Positions 40,759 to 52,302 are shown, counted from the first letter of the stretch. The stretch is 64,000 nucleotides of DNA from Ogataea parapolymorpha DL-1 (GCF_000187245.1 NC_027864.1:868001-932000); one strand, 5' to 3'. Notes: generated by a model not told the origin, from the letters alone. Numbers and translations are program-made.

Positions 40759-40831
40759 AGTATGCACTATTGGCCTATATTAGTTTTATTTCCTGTGGAG
40801 ACAGAGGTAGGTTAAGCTTGAATATCAAAAC

Positions 40832-42523
40832 TTATGCAACCTGTTTTTTCATATTACTTCCAAGCCATGTTAAGTTGTCATCGCTGAACTGCATCTGTTT
40901 TTCGGGGGAACCAAAGAGAATTCTCTTTAAGGACCCCTTAGATTTCTCAGCAAATCGATATGTATCATGGTTATGAGACGCTTGATTAGCCTCTTTGTAC
41001 ACTTTGTTATTGGGATGTACGAATGGCAGAATTTCAGATTTACAATCATCTTTTTCGCTCATCTCTTCAAAGGTTGGATCTTTTCGTTTGCTTTCAAAAA
41101 GGGCAGTATAGTTAGTTGAATATCGGTTCTCTTTGCAAAAGGCCTCAGCCCGTCGCTCGTGGTTTTGATCTAGAGTCTCAAAATTAGTTCCAAGCGAAAT
41201 TGTAAAACATGAATTTTTAATTTTTGAGACGGAATTTTTGTCTCCAGCAATGTCAAAGAGGGAATCTGAATTTTTCTCCGTTACATGTTCTCCTGAACGC
41301 AAAGCAGAACTTGAATCGTCTATTTCGGAACCAGAAGAGCCTTGGCTGCACACAAGGGCGTCTGATTCGTCATCTGAATCGGAAGTTACCCCCAAAAATC
41401 CTTGAAGTTTGTTCAAATCTAGTATTTTCCCTTCTTTTGTGGTATTGTCCATCAAATGAAGCTGTTTTGATGACCTGACCTGGCGCAACGGAGCGGTAAT
41501 TTTATTACATGAATCAGTTCCAGGACCGACCACATTGATAGTTCTGCTTCTTGGTCGATGCATAGTTTCACTGTAGCGCAACACCGACTTTGAAACGTCT
41601 GTTATAAATGTTGCTGAATGATGTTCCTTTGTGGCTTTGCTATTCAAATCTGTCAGTTTAAACTCCGTATCTAGGAGGTGATAAAATTCTTGATCTTTTG
41701 TGATAGGGACAAACGATTTCAGGTTGAAATCATAATCTTTAAAAAAATAACATTCTGGCCGTCCATTTTTGAGATATATTGGTGTACAAACTGGAATCTC
41801 ACTAAAGTTTCGACGCCCCAATATCACTTGCAGAAACATTGAGACAAGAGCTCCATGCGTAATGATCACTATGACTGAATTTTCTTTAAGCTCTTCTGAA
41901 GCGTGAGTTTCATAATACTGCACAAGATTACCCAGATAATTAGCACATCGTAATTCAAATTCTGATGGCTTTTCTCCATAATCTCCACATTTTCCAAATT
42001 TGTTGTGAAGCCAGTCGGGATCTTTGAGTAGTTTTAGTTCGCTCTTTTCACCATCTGCCACCGATAGACCAGTGCACGTGTTTTCCAGGTAGAAGTTTGC
42101 ATTGCTTATCATGGATGCTCCCCCATCATTCGGCGGAAGATAGTCCAGTCTGAAATTTTCATTTAGCCATTCTGATAGGCCTTGATCTATCCTAAGCTTT
42201 AACTTTCTTTGAATTGCTGGACTTGTCTGTGAGTGGATACCAGAATCTGTATGAGCAAAGTGCCTTGCCAAAAGCCTGGCGGTTTGGACACAGCGATTAT
42301 ATGGAGAACAGTGCATGAATATTCTAGATGCAGATGGAATATGAGCTGAAATCTTTTTGTAAGCCGATTCAACCTCATTGAGAGCTAGGGAGGGGTCTAA
42401 GGGGGGATCGTATGTTGCAAGCCAATGGTCGGGTTTGTGGACAATGGAATCAGATTTCGGTGAAGACCAATCAGAATCATGTTTGTCAGCTCTAGAGGCA
42501 TGACGAAGCAAGATTATGTGCAT
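40832..42523 (-). CDS. DET1: Histidine-phosphatase family protein, Det1-like
   Basis: The N-terminal half of this 563-residue protein is a phosphoglycerate-mutase-like histidine phosphatase. The first catalytic histidine lies in LLRHASRAD (H8, with RHA instead of the usual RHG). The Arg-rich pocket is in MHCSPYNRCVQTA, and the second catalytic histidine is in IITHGALVSMF. S. cerevisiae Det1 (YDR051C) acts in sterol transport. This protein is about 230 residues longer. The C-terminal extension is acidic and serine-rich with SDSDDESD, probably disordered and phosphorylated, and has no counterpart I know in Det1. Orthology is likely but not certain. The 293-bp upstream spacer holds a long T-tract near 42670. 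Confidence 0.65.
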   Translation of the reverse strand: MHIILLRHASRADKHDSDWSSPKSDSIVHKPDHWLATYDPPLDPSLALNEVESAYKKISAHIPSASRIFMHCSPYNRCVQTARLLARHFAHTDSGIHSQTSPAIQRKLKLRIDQGLSEWLNENFRLDYLPPNDGGASMISNANFYLENTCTGLSVADGEKSELKLLKDPDWLHNKFGKCGDYGEKPSEFELRCANYLGNLVQYYETHASEELKENSVIVIITHGALVSMFLQVILGRRNFSEIPVCTPIYLKNGRPECYFFKDYDFNLKSFVPITKDQEFYHLLDTEFKLTDLNSKATKEHHSATFITDVSKSVLRYSETMHRPRSRTINVVGPGTDSCNKITAPLRQVRSSKQLHLMDNTTKEGKILDLNKLQGFLGVTSDSDDESDALVCSQGSSGSEIDDSSSALRSGEHVTEKNSDSLFDIAGDKNSVSKIKNSCFTISLGTNFETLDQNHERRAEAFCKENRYSTNYTALFESKRKDPTFEEMSEKDDCKSEILPFVHPNNKVYKEANQASHNHDTYRFAEKSKGSLKRILFGSPEKQMQFSDDNLTWLGSNMKKQVA

Positions 42524-42816
42524 CGTAAATTATGTCGACTACTCAAACACCTAGTCCATCAAATTTTAAGTTTGAACTATTGAAGAGCTGCTCTCTCGAT
42601 TTTAAGCCCCTTCTTCGACAAGTTTTCCTTTCGATCAATCAATCTATATGCATCAATAGAATTTGCATGTGTTTTTTTTTTTGTCCAATTCAGTGGCAAA
42701 GCATTCTTTATTGTGTGGCGCAAGATTCTTCATCAGAGGGTATGCGCAATTTTGCATAGGCAGCTCTTCTACCAAGTGGCTAACGCAAAAGGTTTTGCTT
42801 GGATATTTCGTCCTTT

Positions 42817-43592
42817 CTATGCGAATTTCCATGATTTACCCTCAAATGAAGCATAACATCTGAACTCATTACTCAATCCGTTTTTGTGTTCTGGGTAGAA
42901 AGTGGTCACGTGTACATCTGGGTAGTAGGACGTAACCACATCAGCCATTCGTTCACCTGTACAAGTGATAAGTTTATATCTCGGTTCATTCTCCTTCGAT
43001 TTTTGGTCTTTGTCCGGGTGTAATAATGTTTTCGCTGCAAGTGCAGATTTCCTTTGACAGTCAATTTCTAAGAATGGTGGATCAATTAAAAGACGGTGAC
43101 ATCTACCTTTTAGGTGTTCAGGAACATTCAGAGGTTGATTGTAATCAAAGAATCCGAAGTATTTAGATCCTGAAAGGATTTCGAAACGTCGATCAAACTC
43201 CAGCAAATAGATGTTTTTTGTTGGGAGCTCACTGGGTTCGCGAGCCCTGATAGCTGCATATACAGAAGGAGCGCTAGCAATGCATATTATCGTTTCGTTG
43301 TCAGCTCCATCAAGCAGCTCGTCAGCAAGCGTATTAGCTGTGGCATCGCTGTACCAAAATTGTGATAGCTGCCAGTCTTCCTTGAAATCATCAATCGACA
43401 AATGTGATCTTTTGGTGAAATCTGCGTCTGCTTCTTCACTAAGAGCTTTGAAGCGTTCTAGACGCTCAGTTTCTTCGCTTTCAAATTCCGCTAATGCTGC
43501 CAAAGCATGGGCAGAAAGAGTACTGCCTGTTAGTGTTTTAAATTGATCACTAGTTCACAATATACTTACAGTTCTTCTTCTGAGTCCACCAT
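42817..43592 (-). CDS. EFM5: eEF1A lysine methyltransferase Efm5 (spliced)
   Basis: Two exons on the minus strand, 43570-43592 and 42817-43522, give 242 residues. Exon 1 codes MVDSEEEL and exon 2 continues TLSAHALAALAEF. This is the signature N-terminus of the EEF1AKMT1/N6AMT2 family (LSAHALAALQEF in human). The DPPF catalytic motif is at 155-158, followed by LEIDCQRK. S. cerevisiae Efm5 (YGR001C) trimethylates eEF1A and also has an intron near its 5' end. Without splicing, exon 2 has only a TTG start. It is the last gene before the 15.6-kb desert. In S. cerevisiae YGR001C is the first right-arm gene beside CEN7. Confidence 0.88.
43523..43569 (-). other. EFM5 intron (47 nt)
   Basis: On the minus strand: donor GTAAGT from 43569, branch CACTAAC, acceptor GGCAG ending 43523. 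The nearer AACAG would break the frame. Confidence 0.8.
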
Positions 43593-43742
43593 GGCTAAAG
43601 ATTTACAGGTAACTACAAAAATTTGAGAAAATAGAGGCAAGTAGTATCAACTTTCAATTTGAAAAATTTCTATACACTGTTTATCACACTGGCAGCCAGC
43701 CCTACGTGAAAAATGCATGAAAAAAATATTTCATCAAAAATA

Positions 43743-43826
43743 TCTCCCCTCCCGGGATCGAACCGGGGACCCTGAGATTACTTATACCATTACAGTCTCA
43801 TGCTCTTCCAACTGAGCTAAAGAGAG
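43743..43826 (-). tRNA. tRNA-Tyr (GUA) with about 11-nt intron
   Basis: The minus strand folds as a tRNA. A 7-bp acceptor with C1-G72 (identity pair of eukaryotic tRNA-Tyr) has discriminator A at 43743. The D arm is GCTCAGTTGG, the anticodon stem TGAGA/TCTCA has anticodon GTA at 43791-43793, and the T arm is CCCGG TTCGATC CCGGG. The intron (about 43779-43789) sits one base after the anticodon, as in yeast tRNA-Tyr. It lies about 150 bp left of the EFM5 ATG side and marks the left edge of the desert. Confidence 0.9.
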
Positions 43827-44572
43827 ATTTCTATAATCCCGGATGGAGGTTACAATATAGAATGCAGTTAAACACTATCGCTCGAGATGGAGATGGAGAG
43901 GTAGATATGACAAGTTCTCTAAACGATCAAAATTTTAAACTCTATATGAACATTAGAATCCTGATGAAGTGAGGGCTTCGCCTCACCAAAAGCTCAATGC
44001 AGTTAGCAAAATTATAAATAAAGTATCTAGTAATCGGCAATGCATCCTGTTTCTTGAGAGTATAGCGTTTCAAATATAGTAAGTTGTAGTATTTCTCTAG
44101 ACCAATACAAGCCAGTTACGCCAGCAATAGAGAAGCTTGAAAAGTCAAAAACTTAGCTGATTTTGACTTCAGGATATATAAATTAAGGCAGAAAAAGTAC
44201 ATAGCATAACTCGAAATCAGCCAACAATGAAAGGTCCAACTCTACGTCCCCTCTTTCTATCTTGAAGAACTCTAATTAAGTCCCCTCCATGAAGGCTTGG
44301 TCCATTGTATCACTCACGCACCGTCACATAATTATTGAATATTCGAAATTCAAGATCTCCTGGTCTTTGTAGTTCACCCGGAAAAGATCTAGGCCTGGCA
44401 TGTTTCATCCAGAACTCAGTTTATTAGTAATGGTCGCGCAGGGATTGCCAAACTCAACACGCGTTGCCCAGAGCGCACTCAAAACTCTATTTGAAGCAGA
44501 TTATCTTATGGTTATGTTTAAACAACTTCCAAGTAGAGGCTATCAATAAATGATGATATGACGAATCAACCC

Positions 44573-44912
44573 TGTTGAGATAAGATAGTCATAGATTATG
44601 TCATGGCTGTGCGGCTTATCCTGATATGAAGGTGTGTTGGTTTTGTTGAGATATGATAGTCATAGAGTATATCATGGCTGTGCGACTTATTGTGATATGA
44701 TGGTTTATCGGTCTTAACACATGCATAGTGTGAGCCCATTCTCAGTTATGCATATGAGGCTAACCAAATAATATATAAGGGTGTGTCATATCCCACTTAT
44801 AAGTGAGGGACTAAGGTATACCAAAGATATTAACTATCTGATACATAGTCACATTATTATAAGGAAGAATAATGACTGTAGACATTACACTTATCAGAAC
44901 AAAGTTTCAACA
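44573..44912 (+). repeat. Solo LTR A (340 bp) with internal tandem duplication
   Basis: LTR with TGTTGA...TCAACA ends and a perfect 5-bp target duplication AACCC at 44568-44572 and 44913-44917. The first 71 bp (44573-44643) are a partial LTR start, after which a second LTR start TGTTGAGATATG begins at 44644 and runs to the end. It is joined to the 44644 copy with no spacer, inside one target duplication. Confidence 0.9.
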
Positions 44913-46165
44913 AACCCGTCATAGAACTGTCATTTTGAAGGACATCCCTTTGCCTTTGGCGCCATTGACTATGCTGTTATACTTATGTGCTTTATCTTGT
45001 GTTGACATCTTTGCGGCCCAGGATCTTACATGTGATATTAATGTTTAAGTAACTGTTGCTGAGCTATGTGCTCTCACATGAAATGCCATATAAACTTTTA
45101 ATTCGGTCTAAGCTAATTAGGGGGTTGCAGAGGTCAATATCCCCTAAGATAAAATCAAAATTCTATAAGCATACTCTGAAACTCAACTATCAAGTCATGT
45201 ATGAGGGAGCACACGCAAAGTTCATCTCCCATATGAATCAGCTTCAATATCAACCTTTTATCGTCAAAAAGTAGATCAAGGTCTAGCAATATGCTCAAAC
45301 CCGACCATCATTTTTTGATTTAAATTCAGCCATCGAACCCTAATCAACCAGATTTGCAGCTTAATAGACCATTATACTCATAAATAGTTCAGACGTGGAA
45401 TCCTAGTCCTGTTAAGGAGTTAAATCCATGTTCAACTTATGAATGCAGAAAAAGTCAAACAAAATAGCTACTAGCAGATCATATTCGTCTACAAAAAGAC
45501 TCCTTATCGGAAGGCTTGATTTGTTTCATAGGCAGGGTTAGAAGATTACCTACACGATAAAGATCATTAGAACGTCACCTTTTTTGCTTAACCATTGCTC
45601 AAAACATTGCTGGAATCATGCTTGTATGTTTCAACTTCGTTTTCAATAAGACTTGCATAATCAAAGGGAATTATGTATTTTACCAGCACATATCGGTTTA
45701 CGCAAGATATCTCCACCAACCAAATGAGCGCCCAAAAAAATGGAAACGCTGTGGATTGGTAAGTACCAGCTAGCTAAAGTACTATCCCCAAATTCGAATC
45801 GGGCTTGATCTATTCTTAGATAACAGAATTACATCGTTTTTAGTTTTGATCTCCACAACTTAAGAACATATGATATTTATTACACGACTACTATTTATTT
45901 GACCAGAAATCTATGCGATGAAGGCCATGTGATCACAATTACTTTTCTGCCAACTAAATACAGTAATAGTCTAGATAACAATATTTTCTTATAAGCTGTA
46001 AGTTGCTAAGAGTAGTAAAGGCGTTAGACTGAAACAAGGAACTTGTGCATTTTATATAAATTTCAATGTCACGTGAAGACAAGTTCTACCTGATGAAATT
46101 ATTTTCTAATATCATTATTGACGTCTATCTAAGAATAAAAGCTTATAGAGTTAGAGTTCTGTTGT

Positions 46166-46189
46166 AGACCTTCACAGTAGTGAAGGTCT
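46166..46189. other. Perfect hairpin, 10-bp stem, 4-nt loop
   Basis: AGACCTTCAC pairs with GTGAAGGTCT around AGTA. It stands alone in the desert with no gene beside it. It could be a cruciform or an RNA hairpin. Confidence 0.5.
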
Positions 46190-46688
46190 CAACGTCAATT
46201 GCTACAAATCTCTAAACTCAATTCGCAAAAGATGAATGAATTGGCAACTTATTAGGTATTTTATAATTTGATTCCCATTCATTACGGCTCAAGAAGTAGT
46301 CAATTATGGTGCTCATTGTCGTGATAATGAAGTTTAGCACTTATTCTGAGTCAGAGGATATGGCTAAAAAGTGAAATGAAGATATATCTTCTGTAAAGTA
46401 TCTCGGACTAAGTTCTACATTGAAGGTACCATACACAAATATACATCTGTCTAGCCTTACAGTGTCCTTTTTGTTGATACCTTTACCATAGGACTCGAGA
46501 GCAGCCTTAATAAAGAAAAGGAAAGACATTCTCAATGTCTAGAATAATATTAGAATCTGCTTTAGTGAATACCGCATGGTTCTAATGCTTTTCTGTGGTC
46601 ATCTCCGGTTTGGTTTTTGCTATAAGAGATGAAAATATTGGATATGAGAGGGAATTATCTTATCTTTCGTATTCGCACGACTATCCTA

Positions 46689-46804
46689 TTTACATCAACA
46701 TTTCTGAACATAAAATAAGAAGTGCACTGCTAACTCATCAGGTTATTTAGTCGAACATAAACATTCCAGTGGTTGATGTCAGATCTTTTATGGAATAACT
46801 CACA
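46689..46804 (+). repeat. Decayed repeat, copy 1 of inverted pair
   Basis: About 116 bp that match the reverse complement of 47033-47150 at roughly 80% by eye, sharing GCTAACTCATCAGGT and GGTTGATGTCAGATC. The end of this copy, AACTCACA, looks like a decayed TTCAACA, so it may be an old LTR of a second family. Confidence 0.6.
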
Positions 46805-47032
46805 TAGTAAAAATGTACGTCCTGTCCACAAGGAATTGCGTGCAAGCATCATGCCGATTATCAGAGGTTAGATAATAATATTTACTATCTGCTGCAAATT
46901 TCCCTAATTAAAGGATACTGGAATTGCGGGTTCCTTATTGAAGTTGTCATATAAATAAAATAGGCTGAGTTTACATAACGTACTCTAACAGCTATTGTAC
47001 GTTTGGTATTGGGCACTCACCCGCTTAACTCG

Positions 47033-47150
47033 TGTTGAAGTTCTTCCATAAAGGATCTGACATCAACCTCTGGAATGTTGGTGTTCCACTAAATCACCTG
47101 ATGAGTTAGCGGTGCACCTCTAATTTCATGTTCCGGAATAGTGATGTAAA
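47033..47150 (-). repeat. Decayed repeat, copy 2 of inverted pair
   Basis: Inverted partner of 46689-46804, 228 bp apart. On the plus strand it starts TGTTGAAGTTC, an LTR-like TG terminus, but the interior is unlike the main LTR family. Confidence 0.6.
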
Positions 47151-47401
47151 AGTTCCGCATTGGATCTAGATGAAAGTACCTCCCTAATGTGTTGTCAAGA
47201 CAGAGCGTGGATCATATTATATATCTTGGGCCGCATACCTTTCAACTCAAAATAGAATGCATAACTGCACACCACAACAGACCAACTTTGTTATTTAGAA
47301 GTGGTGAATATGTTTGCAACGCTAGTTGTACTGCTGCCTGTTTGAGTTTCAAATTGGGTAGCTAAATTGTGTATTTTTTATCTCAATAACCCCCAAGATT
47401 C

Positions 47402-47683
47402 TGTTGAGATTTGATAGTCATAGATTATATCATGGCTGTGCGGCTTATTCTGATATGAAGGTTTATCGGTCTTAGCACATGCATAATGTGAGCACATTCT
47501 CAGATTATGCAAGTCTGAATCACATATGAGACTAACCAAATAATATATAAGGGTGTGTCATATCCCACTTATAAGTGAGGTATTTAGGTATACCAAAGAT
47601 ACTAACTATCTGACACATAGCCACACGACTGAAGGAAGAGTAACGACTGTAGACATTACACCTATCAAAACAAATTTTCAACA
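47402..47683 (+). repeat. Solo LTR B (282 bp, long type)
   Basis: Full LTR with TG...CA ends. Flanks GATTC and GATAT do not match as a target duplication, so the copy is old or recombined. Mismatches to the other copies include ACGACTGAAGG in place of the usual CATTATTGAAGG-like run. Confidence 0.88.
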
Positions 47684-49287
47684 GATATGACACGAGCTAT
47701 ATAATTGTGGCTCTAAGGTCATGCAACCAAATGGCGAAGTATTTGGGTAATCGAAGTCTATCAGGTTTGTTTCCAGAAAATTTCCTTTGAACATTACTTA
47801 AATTTTCAAGCCTGCGAAGGAAGTACATCGGGGAAGATTGGTGCTCTTCAAAAGCTTAATGATCATGATAGAAATAGGTTTGACTCTAAGGCCGAAACAG
47901 AACCCCAAGATGGTTATGTGATTATAGAAGATAGCTATAACACGCACCGCTGTAGTGAGATACGATGAGGCTGATCTTATAGTGATTTGGCGAGCTTTAA
48001 ATATAGGGATGCATGAGCCGCATACCTTTGAACTTGGGATCAAATGTAGCACTATACTATCACTACAAGCATGTTAAACATCTATAGGCCCTCTTTTGCT
48101 AACGAACCGTCACAATAATCAACTGCCTACTAAGGCAAAGGTCAACAACTAAAAAGCTCAATAGAGCAAGCTGAAGTGCTTGTCAGTACAAGCCACAATT
48201 TGAGCCTTACCGAAAGTACTCAAATTAAAGTGTACAGTCTGAATATTTTGCCTGCGAGTTAATGGCTGAAACTGACAGACAAAGGGCAACATTCTGTTGA
48301 CAACTATATAGATGACTGAGATATAAATCTACGGTCTTGGACGAAAACACAAGCTAGCACTTTCCGGTTTTATCATAAAATAAGCAAATTGCTACTTATC
48401 TATTATTGTGTGGAAAAGAATTCGAAGTTAGCCAAAATGGACGTTTGAGGCCCAATACTTGTAACCATCTAAGACTTTAAGTCAAAAATCTTAATTTCTA
48501 TAGTTAGTTCCTGGACACTATCAGTGTAGCGGTAGGTCAAAAAGAGTCTAACCAATTGTTGTTGAGATAACTAATTATGCAATTCCTTCGTATTAGGTTT
48601 AGGAGTTTTGAAGGGTCTCGGCTCAAAATGTGAGACGTGGAATGAAAAGTAACCCTGAGACAAAATAAAATTGCTCTGAGAAACAATCTCACTCCTTCCA
48701 TCTTATATATATACTGCACTTATTCGCTTTCGTAGTTATCAGGTATTCGGAGCCGATGAGCCGATGAGCTATCTCAAAGTCGGTCAATGATGAAGAGCCC
48801 AGCCGTTGATTCCGAATATTTGATGAACCAGCGAGCTCTTGTCATTGTAGCCATTCCACAACTCGAATAGGTGTCATTGACGCCTAAGCAGAATGCGGCT
48901 TGGAGTAAAAGAGGTTGGAAATTCTAAGTTCTACTTTATCTCAAAAGGCCGCCACTTAAAAATTTCATCCAAATAGTTCATCTACCTAACCCAAGTAGAG
49001 CTACTCATTCCCGATCATGTTGTAGTCTCTCCATATAATGAATTAATGACTTGGCCGACATTGCAAGGTATATATACCTATATCAAAACTTTCTTTAAAG
49101 CACGACATTCACCAAACTTTTAATTTCAGTCCTTCCACACCACTCTATTGTGATGTGGCTGGTACACGTGTTGTGATCATTTTTTTATGATCTAAGATAT
49201 ACTCTGGGAAATATTGTAAAGATCTGCCTATCTTCTCAACAACTCCAAATAAAATATCACACCGTTCACACTGGCATGACTATCCCC

Positions 49288-49531
49288 TGTTGAAACTTTG
49301 TTCTGATAAGTGTAATGTCTACAGTCATTATTCTTTCTTCAATAATGTGACTATGTATCAGATAGTTAATATCTTTGGTATACCTTAGTCCCTCACTTAT
49401 AAGTGGGATATGACACACCCTTATATATTATTTGGTTAGCCTCTTATGCATATCTCAACAAGACCAACAAACCTTCATATCAGGATAAGTCACACAGCCA
49501 TGACATAATCTATGACTATCTTATCTCAACA
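49288..49531 (-). repeat. Solo LTR C (244 bp, short type)
   Basis: LTR with perfect target duplication TCCCC at 49283-49287 and 49532-49536. It lacks about 40 bp of the U3-side middle found in the long type and carries the junction TTGTTGAGATATGCATA seen in copy D. Confidence 0.9.
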
Positions 49532-50462
49532 TCCCCAACATGGTCAAGCTACTAAGATTTTTTTACTGCTTACACACAATACTCTTATCAAAACCTGGAA
49601 ACAACATGCCTATGTAGAGTCTCATCGGTTAGCATCCACATGTGTTATTAACTTAATTTTTTATGTTCAGTTTCTTTACTTTTTACCCAAATTTACCAAA
49701 GACCCATGACGAATTTTACCGATGTGTATTAGGTTTGGTGCATCGATTCATACATACGTATACATTAGTAACACAATTCCAGGGAACTAATCGCGATAAT
49801 GCTGTCATGAATTAATCCCAAGTTGGGAGGTTTGCGGCTTCAGAGAGTTAATTATGTTCCGTGATGGGAACGCACTATGAAATTACTTTTCTTTAAACTT
49901 GTTAGCAGAAGGTTCATAGCACCAGCCCTAAGATAAGACCAGAATTATATTGGCTAACCCACTACTGAAATAATAGATCAACTAGATACAAGCACTTCAA
50001 TTCCTTGTATATGTCGCTTATTGAAATATAATAGACAGTAAACAATTGTATGAGTGCCTGTTTGGTATTGTGTATTACTAGATACGAGTGGAAATTATTT
50101 AAGTTAGATAAAGAAGATTTTGAACCTTGGAATACGCGTTACCATCGTCGACAGTGGCAAGTAATACAAGCCAAGCCTCATCCCTCGGATTGATGAGCCC
50201 CACACTTTCTTTATAGATCTGAACGTTCTTGTGCCCAGAAATGCAAAGTATTCCCATTTATCTTATATTTGACTGGATTTTCTCATGGTAATTGAATCAT
50301 GCAATTGTCTTACCCAAAGCGCCGCACTTGTCTGAGTTGGTCCATAAGATTACGAAGATCAATCAATGGCTGGAGTCTCTCGATTAAGTTCATCGACTAT
50401 TAGGGTATGCTCACGAATCTCTAATCGTATGCCAAAGAAGAACACTTGATTTGGATATACCC

Positions 50463-50706
50463 TGTTGAGATAATATGGTCATAGATTATATCATGGCTGT
50501 GTGACTTATCCTGATATGAAGGTTTGTTGGTCTTTTTGAGATATGCATATGAGGCTAACCAAATAATATATAAGGGTGTGTCATATCCCACTTATAAGTG
50601 AGGGACTAAGGTATACCAAAGATATTAACTATCTGATACATAGTCACATGATTGAAGGAAAAATAATGACTGTAGACATTACACTTATCAGAACCAAGTT
50701 TCAACA
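50463..50706 (+). repeat. Solo LTR D (244 bp, short type)
   Basis: Short-type LTR with perfect target duplication TACCC at 50458-50462 and 50707-50711. It shares the internal deletion of copy C. Confidence 0.9.
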
Positions 50707-51744
50707 TACCCTTCAACCATGAATACTTCTGAGCTTCGTAAAAAGGCGCAAGGTTAGGAAACCTGTCTCATTTCGAGAAAAGGCATTGTATTTGACGTAT
50801 CTAGCTCTTGAAGCCAAATTAGTATATAGGTAAGATTACCTTTTATTGGCAGTGCTCAACACAATTCCAGCTAAGAAGTAAATCCAATCATGCAACGTCC
50901 AACTTGTGGAACCACAAAGTTTTATTAAAATTTGGTGCCTAACATCCTGAACGTCAACATATGCGATAAGTTTACGTTGAATTTGGAAGCTAGTTCAAGG
51001 GATAAGCGTGCGATTAGCCATTGAATTAACAACCAATTTCATTAATTTCATGAACCTTGGCTTTATTGATCATACGACTACCAATCGAGGCAAAACGAAG
51101 TACGGAGGAATTATCTTTTCTACCGCAAACTTTCAAAGTTGTTTTTGAAATCAAAACAAGTTTATTTTCACGAGACCGTTCCAGCATATACTCTCATCTC
51201 AAGCTTGAATGAAACTAGTTCATTTTCACTTTTGTTTAAACTTTTTTATTGTGAGAATATTCCAAACGGCAGCCAAAATTTCATTGAAGTACTTTAGTCT
51301 GAGTGATTCATTGATTCAATGTGGGATGTTGATATGATTTTGGCCTTATGTTACGGGTATTGATGCAAATACTTCTGTAACATAATAGAGAAGTATCTGC
51401 TTATATCAGGTGCTCTCACGACAGAATACAAATGATTAGTTGTCTCGAGCAGCAAACCTTTCACTTTGGCCATAATGCATGACTAAAATCATCATAGTAT
51501 TAGGGCATGTACTATCCCTCAGTAATCAGCCTTGAAGCAGTACTATAAGGGTTCTAAATCATACAAATTGCCCTGCAGAAATGTCTGCATCCCATCCTGA
51601 TACTTGTTATAACGATGAGAATCAGTAGCCACTGATTATAGTTTATCATCTGATTTACTGACAAAAAATTATTACTGGGGGCATATATGCCTTACATTGC
51701 CAACTCGCCACTACTAATAAAAGCCATCAATTTTAGGTGTTCTG

Positions 51745-52027
51745 GGTTGAAACTTTGTTTTGATAAGTGAAATGTCTACAGTCATTATTTTTCCTTCAAT
51801 CATGTGACTATGTATCAGATAGTTAATATCTTTGGTATACCTTAGTCCCTCACTTATAAGTGGGATATGACACACCCTTATATATTATTTGGTTAGCCTC
51901 ATATGTGATTCAGATTTGTTTCATCTAAATCTGATGCACATACTATGCATGTGCTAAGACCGATAAACCTTCATATCAGAATAAGCCGCACAGTCATGAT
52001 ATAATCTGTGATTATCTTATCTCAACA
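51745..52027 (-). repeat. Solo LTR E (283 bp, long type)
   Basis: Long-type LTR with perfect target duplication TTCTG at 51740-51744 and 52028-52032. One terminal base (51745, G instead of T) is mutated. The middle segment differs from other long copies (extra TTTCATCTAAATC). Confidence 0.88.
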
Positions 52028-52302
52028 TTCTGGACTTACGTAGAAAATGCATTCATACATTTCTTCCCATACTTTCTCTCTAAAGTGAAACATACTCATA
52101 GGGAAACTATTTCTATTTAGTTAATTGCGAAACTCTACTTCAAATGTTCCCTAACATAGGATCAAGAGTCTGTTTACAAATTCTTCAGTCATTTAATCAT
52201 AAATCATCACTTAAAAGACCGACTCTAGCGTCCTTTTGAAACAACTCCACACTTAATTTTAAGTATTACCACAAAGAAGCACGGTTAGCTATAGGTGCTC
52301 CA

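Noticed and set aside
45786..45803. tRNA T-arm-like sequence on the minus strand (CCCGA TTCGAAT TTGGG)
   Set aside because: The T arm is perfect, but I find no matching acceptor, D arm or anticodon arm around it. At best a tRNA relic.
46068..46075. GTCACGTG (CDEI-like) inside the desert
   Set aside because: It matches the CDEI consensus of point centromeres, but no AT-rich CDEII of the right length and no CDEIII follow. The same site occurs in genes and promoters (30077, 34120, 42904), so it is an ordinary E-box.
47231..48050. Short shared run GCCGCATACCTTT at 47231 and near 48022
   Set aside because: The exact match is only 13 bases and the flanks do not align well; too short to call a repeat family.
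48757..48770. Short tandem AGCCGATG repeat
   Set aside because: Only two units; too small to mean anything by itself.
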